Positions 1 to 8,941 of a DNA stretch of 64,000 bases are shown in pieces. The notes under the pieces were generated by a model, which did no database searches, was not told where the DNA came from, and worked only from the letters and a program-made list of their open reading frames with translations. The translations under genes were made by a program, and so were the position numbers. The stretch's first letter is position 1. Every line of letters begins with the position of its first letter. The stretch spans positions 558,001-622,000 of the forward strand of contig NZ_CP081001.1 in the NCBI RefSeq assembly GCF_029590555.1, in the 5' to 3' direction. The stretch comes from Sphingobium sp. V4. GTDB lineage: Bacteria > Pseudomonadota > Alphaproteobacteria > Sphingomonadales > Sphingomonadaceae.

Positions 1-1
1 C

Positions 2-1816
2 GCGATGCTGGTCGCCGCCGCCGCGCAAGGCTGGGGCGTCGCGCCCGACACGCTCAGGACCGGCGGCGGCAAGGTGACGGACCCCGCATCGGGCAAGTCG
101 GCGACCTATGCCTCGCTCGCGGCGGCAGCGGCGAAGCTGCCCGCGCCCGATCCGGCGACGCTGAAGCTCAAGGACCCCGCCGCCTTCCGCATCATCGGCC
201 AGTCGGTCGGCGGCGTCGACACCCCGGCCATCGTCGCGGGCAAGCCGCTGTTCGGCATCGACTTCACGCTGCCGGACATGCTCTGCGCCGTGCTGGAAAC
301 CTGCCCGGCCCATGGCGGCACGTTCAAGTCCGCCAATCTGGACGAAGTGAAGGCGCTCCCCGGCATCGCCCATGTGCTGACGATCAAGGGCGACGGCACG
401 CCGGAGTCCGGCCATGACGGCGTCGCCATCCTCTCGAAAAGCTGGTGGAGCGCCAACCAGGCGCGCGAAACGCTCAAGGTCGATTGGGACATGAGCGCCG
501 TCAGCGGCTTTTCGACCGAAAGCTATGCCGCGCAGGCCGCCGAACGGCGCAAGGGCAAGGCCGACGGCGACATCGTCCGCACCGGCGACATCGCGACCGC
601 CTTTGCCGCCGCCGCCAAGACGGTGACGGCCGATTATGCCTATCCCTTCCTCGCCCATGGCACGCTGGAGCCGCAGAACTGCACGGCGTTGTTCAAGGAC
701 GGCGCGATCGAAATCTGGGCGCCGACGCAAAACCCCGAAAGCGGCCGCGCGCTCGTGGCCAAGGCGCTGAACCTGCCGCCGGAGAAGATCCGCATCAACT
801 TCACCCGCATCGGCGGCGGCTTCGGCCGGCGCCTGATGAACGACTATATGGTGCAGGCCGCCGTGATCGCGGCGCAGGTGCCGGGCGTGCCGGTGAAGCT
901 GCTCTGGACCCGGCAGCAGGACATCCAGCGCGATTTCTACCGCCCCGCCGGGTGGCACGGCTTGCGCGCCGGACTCGACAAGGGCGGCAATCTGACCGCC
1001 TTCCACGATCATTTCATCACCTTCGGCAAGGACGGCAAGCCGCTCCGATCGGCGGAAATGCCCGCCAGCGAACTGCCCGCCGGGCTGATCGACCATGTGC
1101 TGCTGGAACAGAGTTTCCTTGCCACCAACATGCCGACCGGCTGGCTGCGCGCGCCCGGCTCCAACGCGCTCGCCTTCGTCACGCAGGCTTTCCTGGACGA
1201 AGTCGCGCAGGCGGCGGGCAAGGACTTGCCGACTTTGATGCTGGACCTGCTCGGCGATCCGAAGGAACTGCCGCGCGGCCCCAACGCCCCGCCCTTCGTC
1301 ACCGTCCGCGCAAAGGGCGTGATCGAGAAGGCCGTCGCCATGAGCGGCTGGGCGAACCGCAAGGCGCTGCCCAAGGGGACCGGCAAGGGTTTCGCCTTCT
1401 ACTACAGCCATATGGGCTATTTCGCCGAAGTGGTGGAGGTCGCGATTGTGGACGGCAGCCCCAGGGTCAAGACCGTCTGGGTCGCGGGCGATGTCGGCAG
1501 CCAGATCATCAACCCCATCAACGCCCTGCACCAGGCGCAGGGTTCGGTGATCGAGGGGCTGGGCCAGGCGCTGGCCGGGCAGCAGATCACCCAGGTCGGC
1601 GGCGCGGTGGAACAGGCCAATTACGACACCCATCCCTATCTGCGCATCAACGACGCGCCGCAGATCATCGTCGAGTTCGTGAAGACCGCCTATCCGCCCA
1701 CCGGCCTTGGCGAACCCGCTCTGCCGCCGGTCATCCCCGCCCTGGTCAACGCCATCCACGCCGCCACCGGAAAACGCATCCGCACCCTGCCGATCACCGC
1801 GGACATGTTGGCGTAG
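2..1816 (+). CDS. Molybdopterin-binding oxidoreductase subunit (IorB-like), 5' end cut by window
   Basis: The frame is open from the first base, so the true start lies outside the window and roughly the first 130-150 residues are missing, judged from the usual length of about 740. The protein resembles the large subunit of xanthine dehydrogenase/aldehyde oxidase-type enzymes, closest in layout to isoquinoline 1-oxidoreductase beta subunit. These bind molybdenum cofactor and hydroxylate aromatic heterocycles or oxidise aldehydes, usually with a separate 2Fe-2S subunit. Visible family marks are RIGGGFGRR in the middle and GLGEPALPPVIPALVNAI near the C-terminus, where the Glu of GEP is the catalytic base in the family. 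The substrate cannot be read from sequence. The partner 2Fe-2S gene would be expected upstream, outside the window. Confidence 0.9.
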   Translation, partial: AMLVAAAAQGWGVAPDTLRTGGGKVTDPASGKSATYASLAAAAAKLPAPDPATLKLKDPAAFRIIGQSVGGVDTPAIVAGKPLFGIDFTLPDMLCAVLETCPAHGGTFKSANLDEVKALPGIAHVLTIKGDGTPESGHDGVAILSKSWWSANQARETLKVDWDMSAVSGFSTESYAAQAAERRKGKADGDIVRTGDIATAFAAAAKTVTADYAYPFLAHGTLEPQNCTALFKDGAIEIWAPTQNPESGRALVAKALNLPPEKIRINFTRIGGGFGRRLMNDYMVQAAVIAAQVPGVPVKLLWTRQQDIQRDFYRPAGWHGLRAGLDKGGNLTAFHDHFITFGKDGKPLRSAEMPASELPAGLIDHVLLEQSFLATNMPTGWLRAPGSNALAFVTQAFLDEVAQAAGKDLPTLMLDLLGDPKELPRGPNAPPFVTVRAKGVIEKAVAMSGWANRKALPKGTGKGFAFYYSHMGYFAEVVEVAIVDGSPRVKTVWVAGDVGSQIINPINALHQAQGSVIEGLGQALAGQQITQVGGAVEQANYDTHPYLRINDAPQIIVEFVKTAYPPTGLGEPALPPVIPALVNAIHAATGKRIRTLPITADMLA

Positions 1817-1921
1817 GCGGGCTGGGGAGAAGCGACCATTTGTGGTCATTAAGCCCGGGCATGGACTTACCTCAAAGCCCGTCATTTGCAAATCCATTGG
1901 GAAATGCCTTATGGCTTGGTC

Positions 1922-2245
1922 ATGAGCATCTTCGCCCTCATCCGAAAGATAATTGACCGTGAATGGATCAAAGTTGATTGGACTGGCAGTCAAACGCTAA
2001 CTCATCGACTTATAGCATTTCTACCTTTGCTGATTTCTTGCGGGCTGGCATCAATCCCGGCACCCACTTGGCTTCAAACCACCATTATTGTGGTTGGCTG
2101 CTTGGCATTTTTTTGCGCGACAATGTGGATCGAAGGGCGGCGGCTAAGGGGAACAGGCGCATTCTCGACAAAGAGGTCAGAAAAAATAGCGCAACGCAGT
2201 CGTCTGCGACAGAAACAACCGCACAGTGGAAAAGGTGATAGCTGA
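1922..2245 (+). CDS. Small hypothetical membrane protein
   Basis: This is a frame of about 107 residues with two hydrophobic stretches in its middle (around LIAFLPLLISCGLASI and TTIIVVGCLAFFCATMWI) and a basic, Arg/Lys/Gln-rich C-terminus, which suggests a small inner-membrane protein with a cytoplasmic tail. No family is recognised. ATG at 1922 was chosen because the encoded N-terminus looks natural, but ATG at 1904 and TTG at 1886 are in frame and no convincing ribosome binding site marks any of them. The stretch is clearly less G+C-rich than the flanking genes, which could mean recent acquisition or weak coding constraint. It stands alone between the oxidoreductase and the isomerase operon. 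Confidence 0.4.
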   Translation: MSIFALIRKIIDREWIKVDWTGSQTLTHRLIAFLPLLISCGLASIPAPTWLQTTIIVVGCLAFFCATMWIEGRRLRGTGAFSTKRSEKIAQRSRLRQKQPHSGKGDS

Positions 2246-2308
2246 AATAATCTGGCGGCTATCATGAGGTCTATCCTCGAAAGCTGCCTATCCGCTTTCC
2301 ACCCCTTT

Positions 2309-2340
2309 CCGTCATCGCGAGCGTAGCGAAGCAATGACGG
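2309..2340. repeat. Alphaproteobacterial palindromic repeat (GCGAGCGTAGCGAAGC type)
   Basis: The core GCGAGCGTAGCGAAGC is flanked by CCGTCAT and ATGACGG, so the element folds into a hairpin. This core is a dispersed intergenic element seen in many sphingomonads and other alphaproteobacteria. It lies in the non-coding stretch 2246-2755. Confidence 0.7.
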
Positions 2341-2509
2341 TGAGGATAGTTTGAGAGCCGACAGGTTCCGGACCACCCCTGCCAGCTACCGCCGTTGACC
2401 GATCTCCCCTTCAAATCCCGCCCTTCCAATGTAGGATTTTCTCTGGTCTATCCTCTCCGATGGACCCGTCCGCCGCCCTGCCTCCGCTCGCGCCTGTCGC
2501 CGCCTTGTC

Positions 2510-2586
2510 GCGCCAGTGGCGCGTGATCGGTGCGTCGGTGGTGCGTCAGTGCCGCGTCACAGACGCGTCGCAGGCGCGTCGCTGTG
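2510..2586. repeat. Tandem 11-bp repeat, consensus GCGTCNNNGNN
   Basis: GCGTC occurs at 2532, 2543, 2554, 2565 and 2576, exactly 11 bp apart. The same phase extends left with GCGTG at 2521 and GCGCC at 2510, giving seven units of about one helical turn each. Further GCGTC copies at 2592, 2614 and 2664 are no longer tandem. The array is in non-coding DNA about 170-250 bp before the parvulin-like gene. It may be a phased protein-binding array or a decayed tandem duplication. Confidence 0.75.
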
Positions 2587-2755
2587 ACCTTGCGTCCGGA
2601 AAATGGCGGAAATGCGTCGGCGTAACGCCCTGCGACGGTGTGAACTTCGGGTCGTCGCCCCATGCGTCATTTGACGTAGAGGGGGGTGCCGGGAGGATCG
2701 TCATAACCGCCAGAAGGCCCGCCTGTGTGGCAGCTGTGAAAGGAAGCAAGCGTTG

Positions 2756-3559
2756 ATGCGCCGTTTGATGACTCCGCTCCGCGGATTGGCGAACCGCGAT
2801 CCGTTTCTGGTGTTTCTCGCCGTGGCGGCGGCGATCTTCGCGCTCTACTGGGCCGTGACCGCCCGGCGCGAGACGATCGACGTGCCGCTCTCGGTCCAGA
2901 AGAGCCTGTCCGACGATTATGAGATGATGGCGGGCAGGAAGCCCGATGCACAGGCAAAGGCCAAGCTGATCCACGATTATGTCGCCGACGAGCTGCTGTT
3001 CCGCGAAGCGGTGGAGCGGGGGATGCACATGACCGACAAGACCACGAAGCAGCGGCTCATCGACCGTGTCCGCTTCATGATCGCGGGCGCGCCCGCCGAT
3101 CCCAGCGAGGACCAGCTGATGGGCTATTACGCCACCCATCGCGAGCTGTACCGCGCCGAACCGCGTCTGTCGGTCGATCATGTCTTTTTCGAGCAGCGGC
3201 CGGGCAATGAATCCGCGTTGCTGGCGACGCTGCGGTCGGGCGGCACCGTGAAGGGCGACGATTTCTGGATGGGGCATGATCTGCCCGACTATGGCGAATC
3301 CATGCTGCGCGGCATGTTCGGCCAGTCCTTTCTCGATGTGCTGAGGAAGACGCCGACCGGCCAATGGGTCGGCCCGCTCAAATCGACGCGCGGCTGGCAT
3401 TTCGCCCGCGTGCGCAATCGCGGTGCGTCCGCCATGCTGCCCTATACCGACGTGCGCGACCAGGTGAAGCAGGATTATCTGGCGGCCGAAACCGGAGCGC
3501 TGGTCGAACAGGAAGTGAAGCGGCTGGAAGCGGGCTATGCCGTCCGGGTGGAACAATAG
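2756..3559 (+). CDS. PpiC/parvulin-type peptidyl-prolyl isomerase-like membrane protein
   Basis: This 267-residue protein has one N-terminal transmembrane segment (about residues 17-35) and a periplasmic part. Residues about 130-235 look like a degenerate parvulin domain (EPRLSVDHVFF early, then GQWVGPLKSTRGWHFARV). Parvulin foldases catalyse proline isomerisation or act as chaperones for exported proteins. ATG 2756 is chosen, with AAAGGA about 10 bases upstream; TTG 2753 is in frame. The gene ends 1 base before the next start, and the three genes 2756-6136 form a tight operon. Association with a HupE-like protein suggests a role in maturing an envelope partner, which is inference. Confidence 0.75.
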   Translation: MRRLMTPLRGLANRDPFLVFLAVAAAIFALYWAVTARRETIDVPLSVQKSLSDDYEMMAGRKPDAQAKAKLIHDYVADELLFREAVERGMHMTDKTTKQRLIDRVRFMIAGAPADPSEDQLMGYYATHRELYRAEPRLSVDHVFFEQRPGNESALLATLRSGGTVKGDDFWMGHDLPDYGESMLRGMFGQSFLDVLRKTPTGQWVGPLKSTRGWHFARVRNRGASAMLPYTDVRDQVKQDYLAAETGALVEQEVKRLEAGYAVRVEQ

Positions 3560-3560
3560 A

Positions 3561-4574
3561 ATGGTGCGGCCCGTCCTGCTGAATATGCTGCTGGTGCTGG
3601 CGGCGTTGGTCGGCTTCGCCGCGCCGGCGCAGGCGGACGTGTTCCGTGTCGGCGACTTCAGCATTCAGCCGGGCATCGATCCGGGCAGTTTCGACCTCAG
3701 CGCCTCCATCCCGTCGGTCCTGGCCAGCGACAAGCCGCTCGGCTTGCCCGATGGCTGTCGCGAGACGAGCCGGGAAAAGCTGACCGAAGCCGTGATGACG
3801 CGCTATGCGATCGGCATCGCCTGCGACCGGGCGCTGGCGGCCGACGATGCGATCGTGACGCCCTGGGCAGTCGATGGCGGCACCTTCCTTTCCACCGCGA
3901 CCGGCGCGCGCGTGCAGCAGGCGTTGCAGCCCGATGGCGACACGCTGTCGCTGCCGATCGGCGAGACGGCCGCGCGGACGCGGGCGCTGCCGGAGATCGC
4001 CGTCGAATATACGGCGCAGGGTATCGTCCATATATTGGGCGGCTGGGATCATCTCGCCTTCGTCCTGTGTCTCTGCCTGCTGGCGCGCGGGCGCCTCCTG
4101 CTGGCGCTGGTGACGACCTTCACCATCGGCCATTCGCTCAGCCTGGCGCTCGCCTTTTTCGACATCGTCAAGGTGCCGGTTCCCCCGGTCGAGGCCGTCA
4201 TCGCCCTCTCCATCGCCTTCATGGCGCGGGAAGCGATCGCCGCGCAGCCGGGTGACATGGCCGATCCGCACAAGCGCCGCCGCCAGCTGGCGGTCGTCGC
4301 GGGCTTCGGCCTGCTCCATGGCCTGGGCTTTGCGACGGTGCTGCGGGAACTGGGCGTGGCGCCGCAGGAGCGGCTGTCGGGACTGCTGTTCTTCAACGGC
4401 GGCGTGGAGCTGGGGCAGTTGATCTTCGTGGCGCTGGTGCTGTCGGCGATGAAGCTGGCCGCGATTTTCGACCGCGACCAATGGGTGCGGCAGGCCGCGC
4501 TCTACGGGGCCGGGATCATCGGCTGTTTCTGGGTGATCGAGCGGGTGGCGGGCTTCACCCTGCAAACCGCATGA
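3561..4574 (+). CDS. HupE/UreJ-family membrane protein
   Basis: This 337-residue protein has a signal peptide (cleavage after AAPAQA, about residue 25), an exported N-terminal region of about 130 residues, and a C-terminal block of six or so membrane helices. That block carries the HupE/UreJ_2 hallmarks: GIVHILGGWDHLAFVL, TIGHSLSLALA and GLLHGLGFA, with conserved His residues expected to bind metal. Members are proposed metal (often nickel or cobalt) permeases, but no urease or hydrogenase genes are nearby and the substrate is unknown. ATG 3561 follows the previous stop by 1 base. The gene overlaps the next by ATGA. Confidence 0.8.
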   Translation: MVRPVLLNMLLVLAALVGFAAPAQADVFRVGDFSIQPGIDPGSFDLSASIPSVLASDKPLGLPDGCRETSREKLTEAVMTRYAIGIACDRALAADDAIVTPWAVDGGTFLSTATGARVQQALQPDGDTLSLPIGETAARTRALPEIAVEYTAQGIVHILGGWDHLAFVLCLCLLARGRLLLALVTTFTIGHSLSLALAFFDIVKVPVPPVEAVIALSIAFMAREAIAAQPGDMADPHKRRRQLAVVAGFGLLHGLGFATVLRELGVAPQERLSGLLFFNGGVELGQLIFVALVLSAMKLAAIFDRDQWVRQAALYGAGIIGCFWVIERVAGFTLQTA

Positions 4575-6136
4575 GCCTGGAGGTGACGGCGCGCGCCGCA
4601 CTGGCGCGGGGCGATCTGCCCGCCGCCGCGCAGGCGGCGCAACGGCTGGCCATGACGCAGCCGGGCAAGCCCGCCGGCTTCTTCCTGCTGGGCATGGCCG
4701 CCGCCGAGGCGGGACAGGTGGCAAAGGCGCTGCCGATGCTGGAGCAGGCCGTGGCGTTGGGCGGGGAGGCGGAACATCTGGCCCAATATGCGAAGCTGCT
4801 GATCCTGCTGCGCCGCGATGGCGAGGCGGGAAAGGCCGCGCGCGCGGCGCTTGTCGCGGCGCCGGTGGACGCGCTGACGCTCGACACGATCGGTTGCGTG
4901 CTGGCCCGGCTGGGCGATCATGAGGCATCGGTCACGCCCTTCGAGGGGGCGGTGGCTGCCGACCCGGACAATCTCGGCTATCGCTACAATCTTGCCGCCG
5001 CCTATGGCTTCACCGGGCGGGTCGCGGCGGCGCGGGATCATTATGAGACGATCCTTCGGGTAGATCCGGGCGACGCGCGGGTCCATTATGCGCTGGCGAT
5101 CCTGGCGAAGCAGACGGCGGAGGCGAACCATGTCCCGCGCCTCGAAGCCGCGCTTGCCGCAGCGACCAAACCGGAAGACCGGCTGCGCATCCGCTATGCA
5201 CTGGCCAAGAGTCATGAGGATCTGGGCAACGGCGCCGAAGCCTTCGCCAGCCTGTCTGCCGCCAATGCCGCGCACAAGCAGGCGATCGGCTATGATTTCG
5301 CGCAGGACGCGGCGATTTTCGACGCTATCGAGCGGCTATATGCTAACGGTGCGTCTGCGGCCGGAGGAGTGGGGCTGGACGAGCCGGCGCCGATCTTCAT
5401 CGTCGGAATGCCGCGCACCGGCACCACCCTGGTCGACCGCATCCTGTCCTCGCACCCGCAGGTCGGGTCGGCCGGCGAGTTGCAGGCCATGCCGCTTGCC
5501 GTGAAGCAACTCGCGGGCACACGGTCCCGGCTGGTCATCGACCCGGAGACGATCGCGGCCAGCGCGGGGATCGATCCGCGCGCCGTGGGTCAGGCCTATA
5601 TGGCGCGGGCCAGCCATCACCGGCCGGAAGGCAAGGCGCGCTTCATCGACAAGCTGCCGGCCAATTTCCTGTATGTCGGGCATATCGCAAGCGCGCTGCC
5701 CAAGGCGACGATCCTCTGCCTGCGCCGGCATCCGATGGACACGGTCTGGAGCAACTACAAGAATCTCTTCGCCAGCCAGTCCGCTTACTATGCCTACAGC
5801 TATGACCTGATGGACATAGCGCGCTACTATGCGCGCTTCGATAGGCTGATGGCGATGTGGGAGCGGCTGTTTCCGGGGCGGGTGCTGCAACTATCCTATG
5901 AAGCGCTGGTGGCGGAGCAGGAGACCCAGACGCGGCTCTTGCTGGCGCATTGCGGCCTCGACTGGAACCCGGCCTGTCTGTCCTTCCATGAAAACAGGGC
6001 GGCGGTGGCGACCCCGAGCGCCGCGCAGGTGCGTCGCCCGCTCAACGCCGACGCCATCGGTCGCTGGAGGCGGCACGAAGCCGCGCTCGCACCGGTCCGC
6101 AACTGGCTGGAGGGGCAGCGGATCGCGCTTGATTAG
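4571..6136 (+). CDS. TPR-repeat sulfotransferase family protein
   Basis: This 521-residue protein has two parts. Residues 1 to about 250 form tetratricopeptide repeats (alternating small/large helices). The C-terminal part begins with FIVGMPRTGTTLVDRILSSH, the 5'-phosphosulfate-binding loop of sulfotransferases, followed by the CLRRHPMDTVWSNY region that contacts the 3' phosphate. Such proteins transfer sulfate from PAPS to an unknown acceptor (protein tyrosine, glycan or small molecule). The start ATG 4571 overlaps the previous stop (ATGA). It converges on the TIGR02186 gene with a 4-bp overlap, unusually tight for genes on opposite strands. The neighbouring TauE-type exporter hints at sulfur chemistry here, which is inference. 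Confidence 0.85.
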   Translation: MSLEVTARAALARGDLPAAAQAAQRLAMTQPGKPAGFFLLGMAAAEAGQVAKALPMLEQAVALGGEAEHLAQYAKLLILLRRDGEAGKAARAALVAAPVDALTLDTIGCVLARLGDHEASVTPFEGAVAADPDNLGYRYNLAAAYGFTGRVAAARDHYETILRVDPGDARVHYALAILAKQTAEANHVPRLEAALAAATKPEDRLRIRYALAKSHEDLGNGAEAFASLSAANAAHKQAIGYDFAQDAAIFDAIERLYANGASAAGGVGLDEPAPIFIVGMPRTGTTLVDRILSSHPQVGSAGELQAMPLAVKQLAGTRSRLVIDPETIAASAGIDPRAVGQAYMARASHHRPEGKARFIDKLPANFLYVGHIASALPKATILCLRRHPMDTVWSNYKNLFASQSAYYAYSYDLMDIARYYARFDRLMAMWERLFPGRVLQLSYEALVAEQETQTRLLLAHCGLDWNPACLSFHENRAAVATPSAAQVRRPLNADAIGRWRRHEAALAPVRNWLEGQRIALD

Positions 6137-6888
6137 AGGCGGCGGGCGATCGCGCCCGCCGTCCAGCCCATGCCGACCGCCAGGGCGATGGCGGCGAGGC
6201 CGTATAGAAAGGACCAGCTTTCAGCCGCCACCGCCATGAACTGTTCGAAACCGGACTTCCGCACGGTGATATCGCGCACCGCCGCCGCGACGACCCGGCC
6301 GTCCTGCACCAGGAAGGTCTCGGCGGTGTAATCGCCGACGATGACGCGGGCGGACAGAGGCAGGCGGGCGCGGTAAAGCACGCCGTCGCTGATCTCGATC
6401 GTGCCGGGGCGCTCGACGAACAGCCCGGCGCGCTGGCGCAGATCGACGAGGCCCGCCTGGAACCGGTCCAGTTCCGCGCTGTCGTTGAGCGAGGAGGGGG
6501 ACAGTTGCAGCTTGTCGACGCCCAGTTCGTAGATGGCGGCGGTGCGTTCATCGACGATCTGGTTGATCGGGCGCGACGATGCCATTGCGTAGAAACTCGG
6601 CGCGGATTCGAAACGGGCGCGGTCGACATTGACCCAGATTCCGGCGACCTTCTGTTTTTCACGCATCTGGATCGATTGGTCCGGCCCCTTGAGCACGACC
6701 ACGACATCGGCCGGCTTTTCCGGCCGTACCCCGCCCGGATAGACGATCGCGCCGAACAGCAGCAGGTCTGCGCCGGTGAAGCTGTACTGGATTTCGACCT
6801 CGCGCTGCGAGACATCGGGCACCAGTTGCGGTTCGTCCGCCGCGCCCAGCAACAGCGATGCCGCGAACAGGGCCAGGCGGCGGCGCAT
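6133..6888 (-). CDS. TIGR02186-family protein, partner of TauE/SafE exporter
   Basis: This is a 251-residue protein with a signal peptide (MRRRLALFAASLLLGAADE) and a C-terminal transmembrane helix near residues 225-245. The central periplasmic portion includes YSFTGADLLLFGAIVYP and VVLKGPDQ, typical of TIGR02186. Genes of this family commonly sit beside TauE/SafE permeases, as here, 2 bp downstream of one. A role as a membrane-tethered accessory factor for sulfur-compound or anion export is likely but unproven. ATG 6888 was chosen because it yields the signal peptide. Confidence 0.75.
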   Translation of the reverse strand: MRRRLALFAASLLLGAADEPQLVPDVSQREVEIQYSFTGADLLLFGAIVYPGGVRPEKPADVVVVLKGPDQSIQMREKQKVAGIWVNVDRARFESAPSFYAMASSRPINQIVDERTAAIYELGVDKLQLSPSSLNDSAELDRFQAGLVDLRQRAGLFVERPGTIEISDGVLYRARLPLSARVIVGDYTAETFLVQDGRVVAAAVRDITVRKSGFEQFMAVAAESWSFLYGLAAIALAVGMGWTAGAIARRL

Positions 6889-6890
6889 TG

Positions 6891-7805
6891 TCAGCGCACC
6901 TCTATCGTGTAGATTTCGTCCGGCCGGAACCCCAGGCCCAGCGCCATGCGCGCGGCGACCAGCAGCACGATGGCGGCGAGCAGGATGCGCAGATATTCGG
7001 GCCGGATCGTCATGGAAATTCGAGTCCCGACTTGCGCTCCGGTCACGCTGCCGATCAGCAGCAGCATCGCCAGGACCAGGTCGACCGCCTTGGTCGTCAT
7101 GGCGTGCATCATCGTCGTTGCGATGGTCACGAACAATATCTGGAACAGGGACGTGCCGACCACCGACTGCGTCGTCATGCCGAGCAGATAGAGCATCGCG
7201 GGGACCAGGATGAAGCCGCCGCCGACACCCAGCAACATGGTGAGAATGCCCGTCGCCATGCCGAGCAGCAGCGGCGCCAGCGGCGATATGTAAAGGCCCG
7301 AACGATAGAAGCGCCAGCGCATCGGCAGCGCGGCGACCAGCGGATGGTGCCGCCGCTTGCGTGCTGGAGGCTTGCGGCCGGTCTTGAGTGCGATCAGCGC
7401 CTGGATCGATTCCTTGGCCATCAGCCCGCCGATGCCACCCAGCATGAGGACGTAGAGGATGCCGATGACGGTATCGATCTGTCCCAGATACTGGAGCAGG
7501 CGGAAGATGAGGACACCGAGCCCCGCGCCAACGACGCCCCCGGCGATCAGTACGCCGCCCATGCGGAAATCGACAGTGCCGCGAGACATGTGCGTGACCA
7601 CGCCCGAAACGCTGGCGCCCGTGACCTGCGAGGCTGCGGACGCGGCGGCCACCGTCGGCGGGATGCCGTAGAAGATGAGCAAAGGGGTCGTCAGGAAACC
7701 ACCGCCCACCCCGAACATGCCCGACAGCAGGCCTACGACACCACCCAGGCCGATGATGACCAGCGCGTTCACCGACAAATTGGCGATGGGCAGGTAAAGA
7801 TCCAT
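6891..7805 (-). CDS. Sulfite exporter TauE/SafE family permease
   Basis: This 304-residue integral membrane protein has two homologous halves, each starting with a glycine-rich motif: GLLSGMFGVGGGFLTTPLL near residue 25 and MLLGVGGGFILVPAML near residue 190. This duplicated motif defines TauE/SafE (DUF81) transporters, which export sulfite, sulfoacetate and other organosulfur anions. It is the first gene of a two-gene leftward operon with the TIGR02186 gene. The substrate is not determined by the sequence. Confidence 0.88.
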   Translation of the reverse strand: MDLYLPIANLSVNALVIIGLGGVVGLLSGMFGVGGGFLTTPLLIFYGIPPTVAAASAASQVTGASVSGVVTHMSRGTVDFRMGGVLIAGGVVGAGLGVLIFRLLQYLGQIDTVIGILYVLMLGGIGGLMAKESIQALIALKTGRKPPARKRRHHPLVAALPMRWRFYRSGLYISPLAPLLLGMATGILTMLLGVGGGFILVPAMLYLLGMTTQSVVGTSLFQILFVTIATTMMHAMTTKAVDLVLAMLLLIGSVTGAQVGTRISMTIRPEYLRILLAAIVLLVAARMALGLGFRPDEIYTIEVR

Positions 7806-7864
7806 GGCTTCTCAACGCCTAGTCGTAAAGCGCGGCGATATAAAGGCGGCTTGGGCGATGTCGG

Positions 7865-8941
7865 TCAAAAATCCGCCGCGAGCGTCACGGCCAGGCCGGA
7901 GGCGGGCGCGGCCTTGCCGGCGATCCTCTCCCGCCATTCGATGGAGAGGCGCGCGGCATTGTCGAGAATGGGAAGGCGGACCTGAATTTCCGGGCCGATG
8001 TCGAGCCGTTCCACGCCAGGTTGCGCGCCCCCGGAAAGCGCCGCGCCGATCCGCAGCGGTGTCTTTGCGATAGGCGAGAGGAGCGACATCTTGCCATCGA
8101 CGAAAGCGTCGCGGCGATGAAAGCCGACCAGCCCGGCCTGGACATAGGCTTCGGCATCGACGCCTGGAGCGACACGGACAGAACCAAAGCCGCCGGCGGC
8201 GAGAATGGCCATGGCGTTGCGCGATCCGTCGCCCAGCGCAACGCGTCGCTCGATCGCGAAGCTGACGGGAAGGGCGCGGAATGGCTGGACCGCAAGGCCG
8301 ATGGCACCTTCCTGTGCCGCGGGGCTTTCGAGCGCGCTCGTGAGCCGTGCATAGGCCGCGGGCCGGCTGGGCGCGCCGGGGGGCAGCAGATAGTCGACGC
8401 GCAGGCCTGCTTGCGATCCGCCAAGCCGGCCTACCGTGGCGACGTCCGCACGGCTGATGCTGCCCGGCCGCCAGAGAAGCCAGCCGCTGCCGCGCCAGCG
8501 ATCGGCTGATTTCATTGGAGTTGGACGGGCAGCGGGCACTGGTACCGCTGTGGGCTCGCCGGTCATCGCATCGGAGGCATGACGGCGGTTGGCAAATGCT
8601 GTGGTGAAGCGGATGAATTCCAGGAAATCCACCAATGCTCCATCGTTTTTGGTCGAGGACAGGGAAGCGACCGGCAGCGCTGGCCGGATGGCCGGCGCGA
8701 GCGGAGGTCGGGTTGTCGCGATGATCCAGCGTCTATGGGCCGGGAAGTGATGCAAATCGTTCGATCGCCTCTCTGCATAGCGATCCGGCGCGAAGCGGGC
8801 GGCCAGGGCAGGCGGCTGTGGCGGGATGTCGGGACCTGGCGCATCCGGTGGCCCGAGATGCGCGATCAGACGGGTCGTGACCCAGCCGATCATCAGCAGG
8901 GCGAAGAAGCGCAAGGGGCGACCGCCTCTGGTCGCCGTCAT
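7865..8941 (-). CDS. NfrA C-terminal-like envelope protein (partner of the disrupted glycosyltransferase)
   Basis: This 358-residue protein has a hydrophobic N-terminus (FFALLMIGWVTTRLIA), a proline-rich linker, and from about residue 160 a region of alternating beta-type segments (SGWLLWRPGS, LRVDYLL, FRALPVSFAIERRVALG, IQVRLPILDNAARLSIEW). That region resembles the C-terminal domain of bacteriophage N4 adsorption protein A (NfrA). In E. coli, NfrA is an outer-membrane protein acting with the inner-membrane glycosyltransferase NfrB in exopolysaccharide secretion. The start overlaps the stop of the glycosyltransferase gene (ATGA), so the two were translationally coupled. Because that gene is now broken, this gene is likely poorly expressed or functionless. 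The family call is from recollection of the pattern and is moderate. Confidence 0.5.
   Translation of the reverse strand: MTATRGGRPLRFFALLMIGWVTTRLIAHLGPPDAPGPDIPPQPPALAARFAPDRYAERRSNDLHHFPAHRRWIIATTRPPLAPAIRPALPVASLSSTKNDGALVDFLEFIRFTTAFANRRHASDAMTGEPTAVPVPAARPTPMKSADRWRGSGWLLWRPGSISRADVATVGRLGGSQAGLRVDYLLPPGAPSRPAAYARLTSALESPAAQEGAIGLAVQPFRALPVSFAIERRVALGDGSRNAMAILAAGGFGSVRVAPGVDAEAYVQAGLVGFHRRDAFVDGKMSLLSPIAKTPLRIGAALSGGAQPGVERLDIGPEIQVRLPILDNAARLSIEWRERIAGKAAPASGLAVTLAADF

Noticed and set aside
445..1956. Long open frame in a second frame inside the molybdoprotein gene
   Set aside because: It is a high-G+C shadow: Arg/Gly/Pro-rich, low-complexity translation, while the other frame has all family motifs.
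3378..4928. 516-codon leftward frame across the isomerase and HupE genes
   Set aside because: Arg/Pro/His-rich antisense shadow of three well supported genes.
6858..7985. 375-codon rightward frame opposite the TauE/SafE gene
   Set aside because: Antisense of a clear transporter; translation rich in Gln, Arg, Asp and His with no domain.
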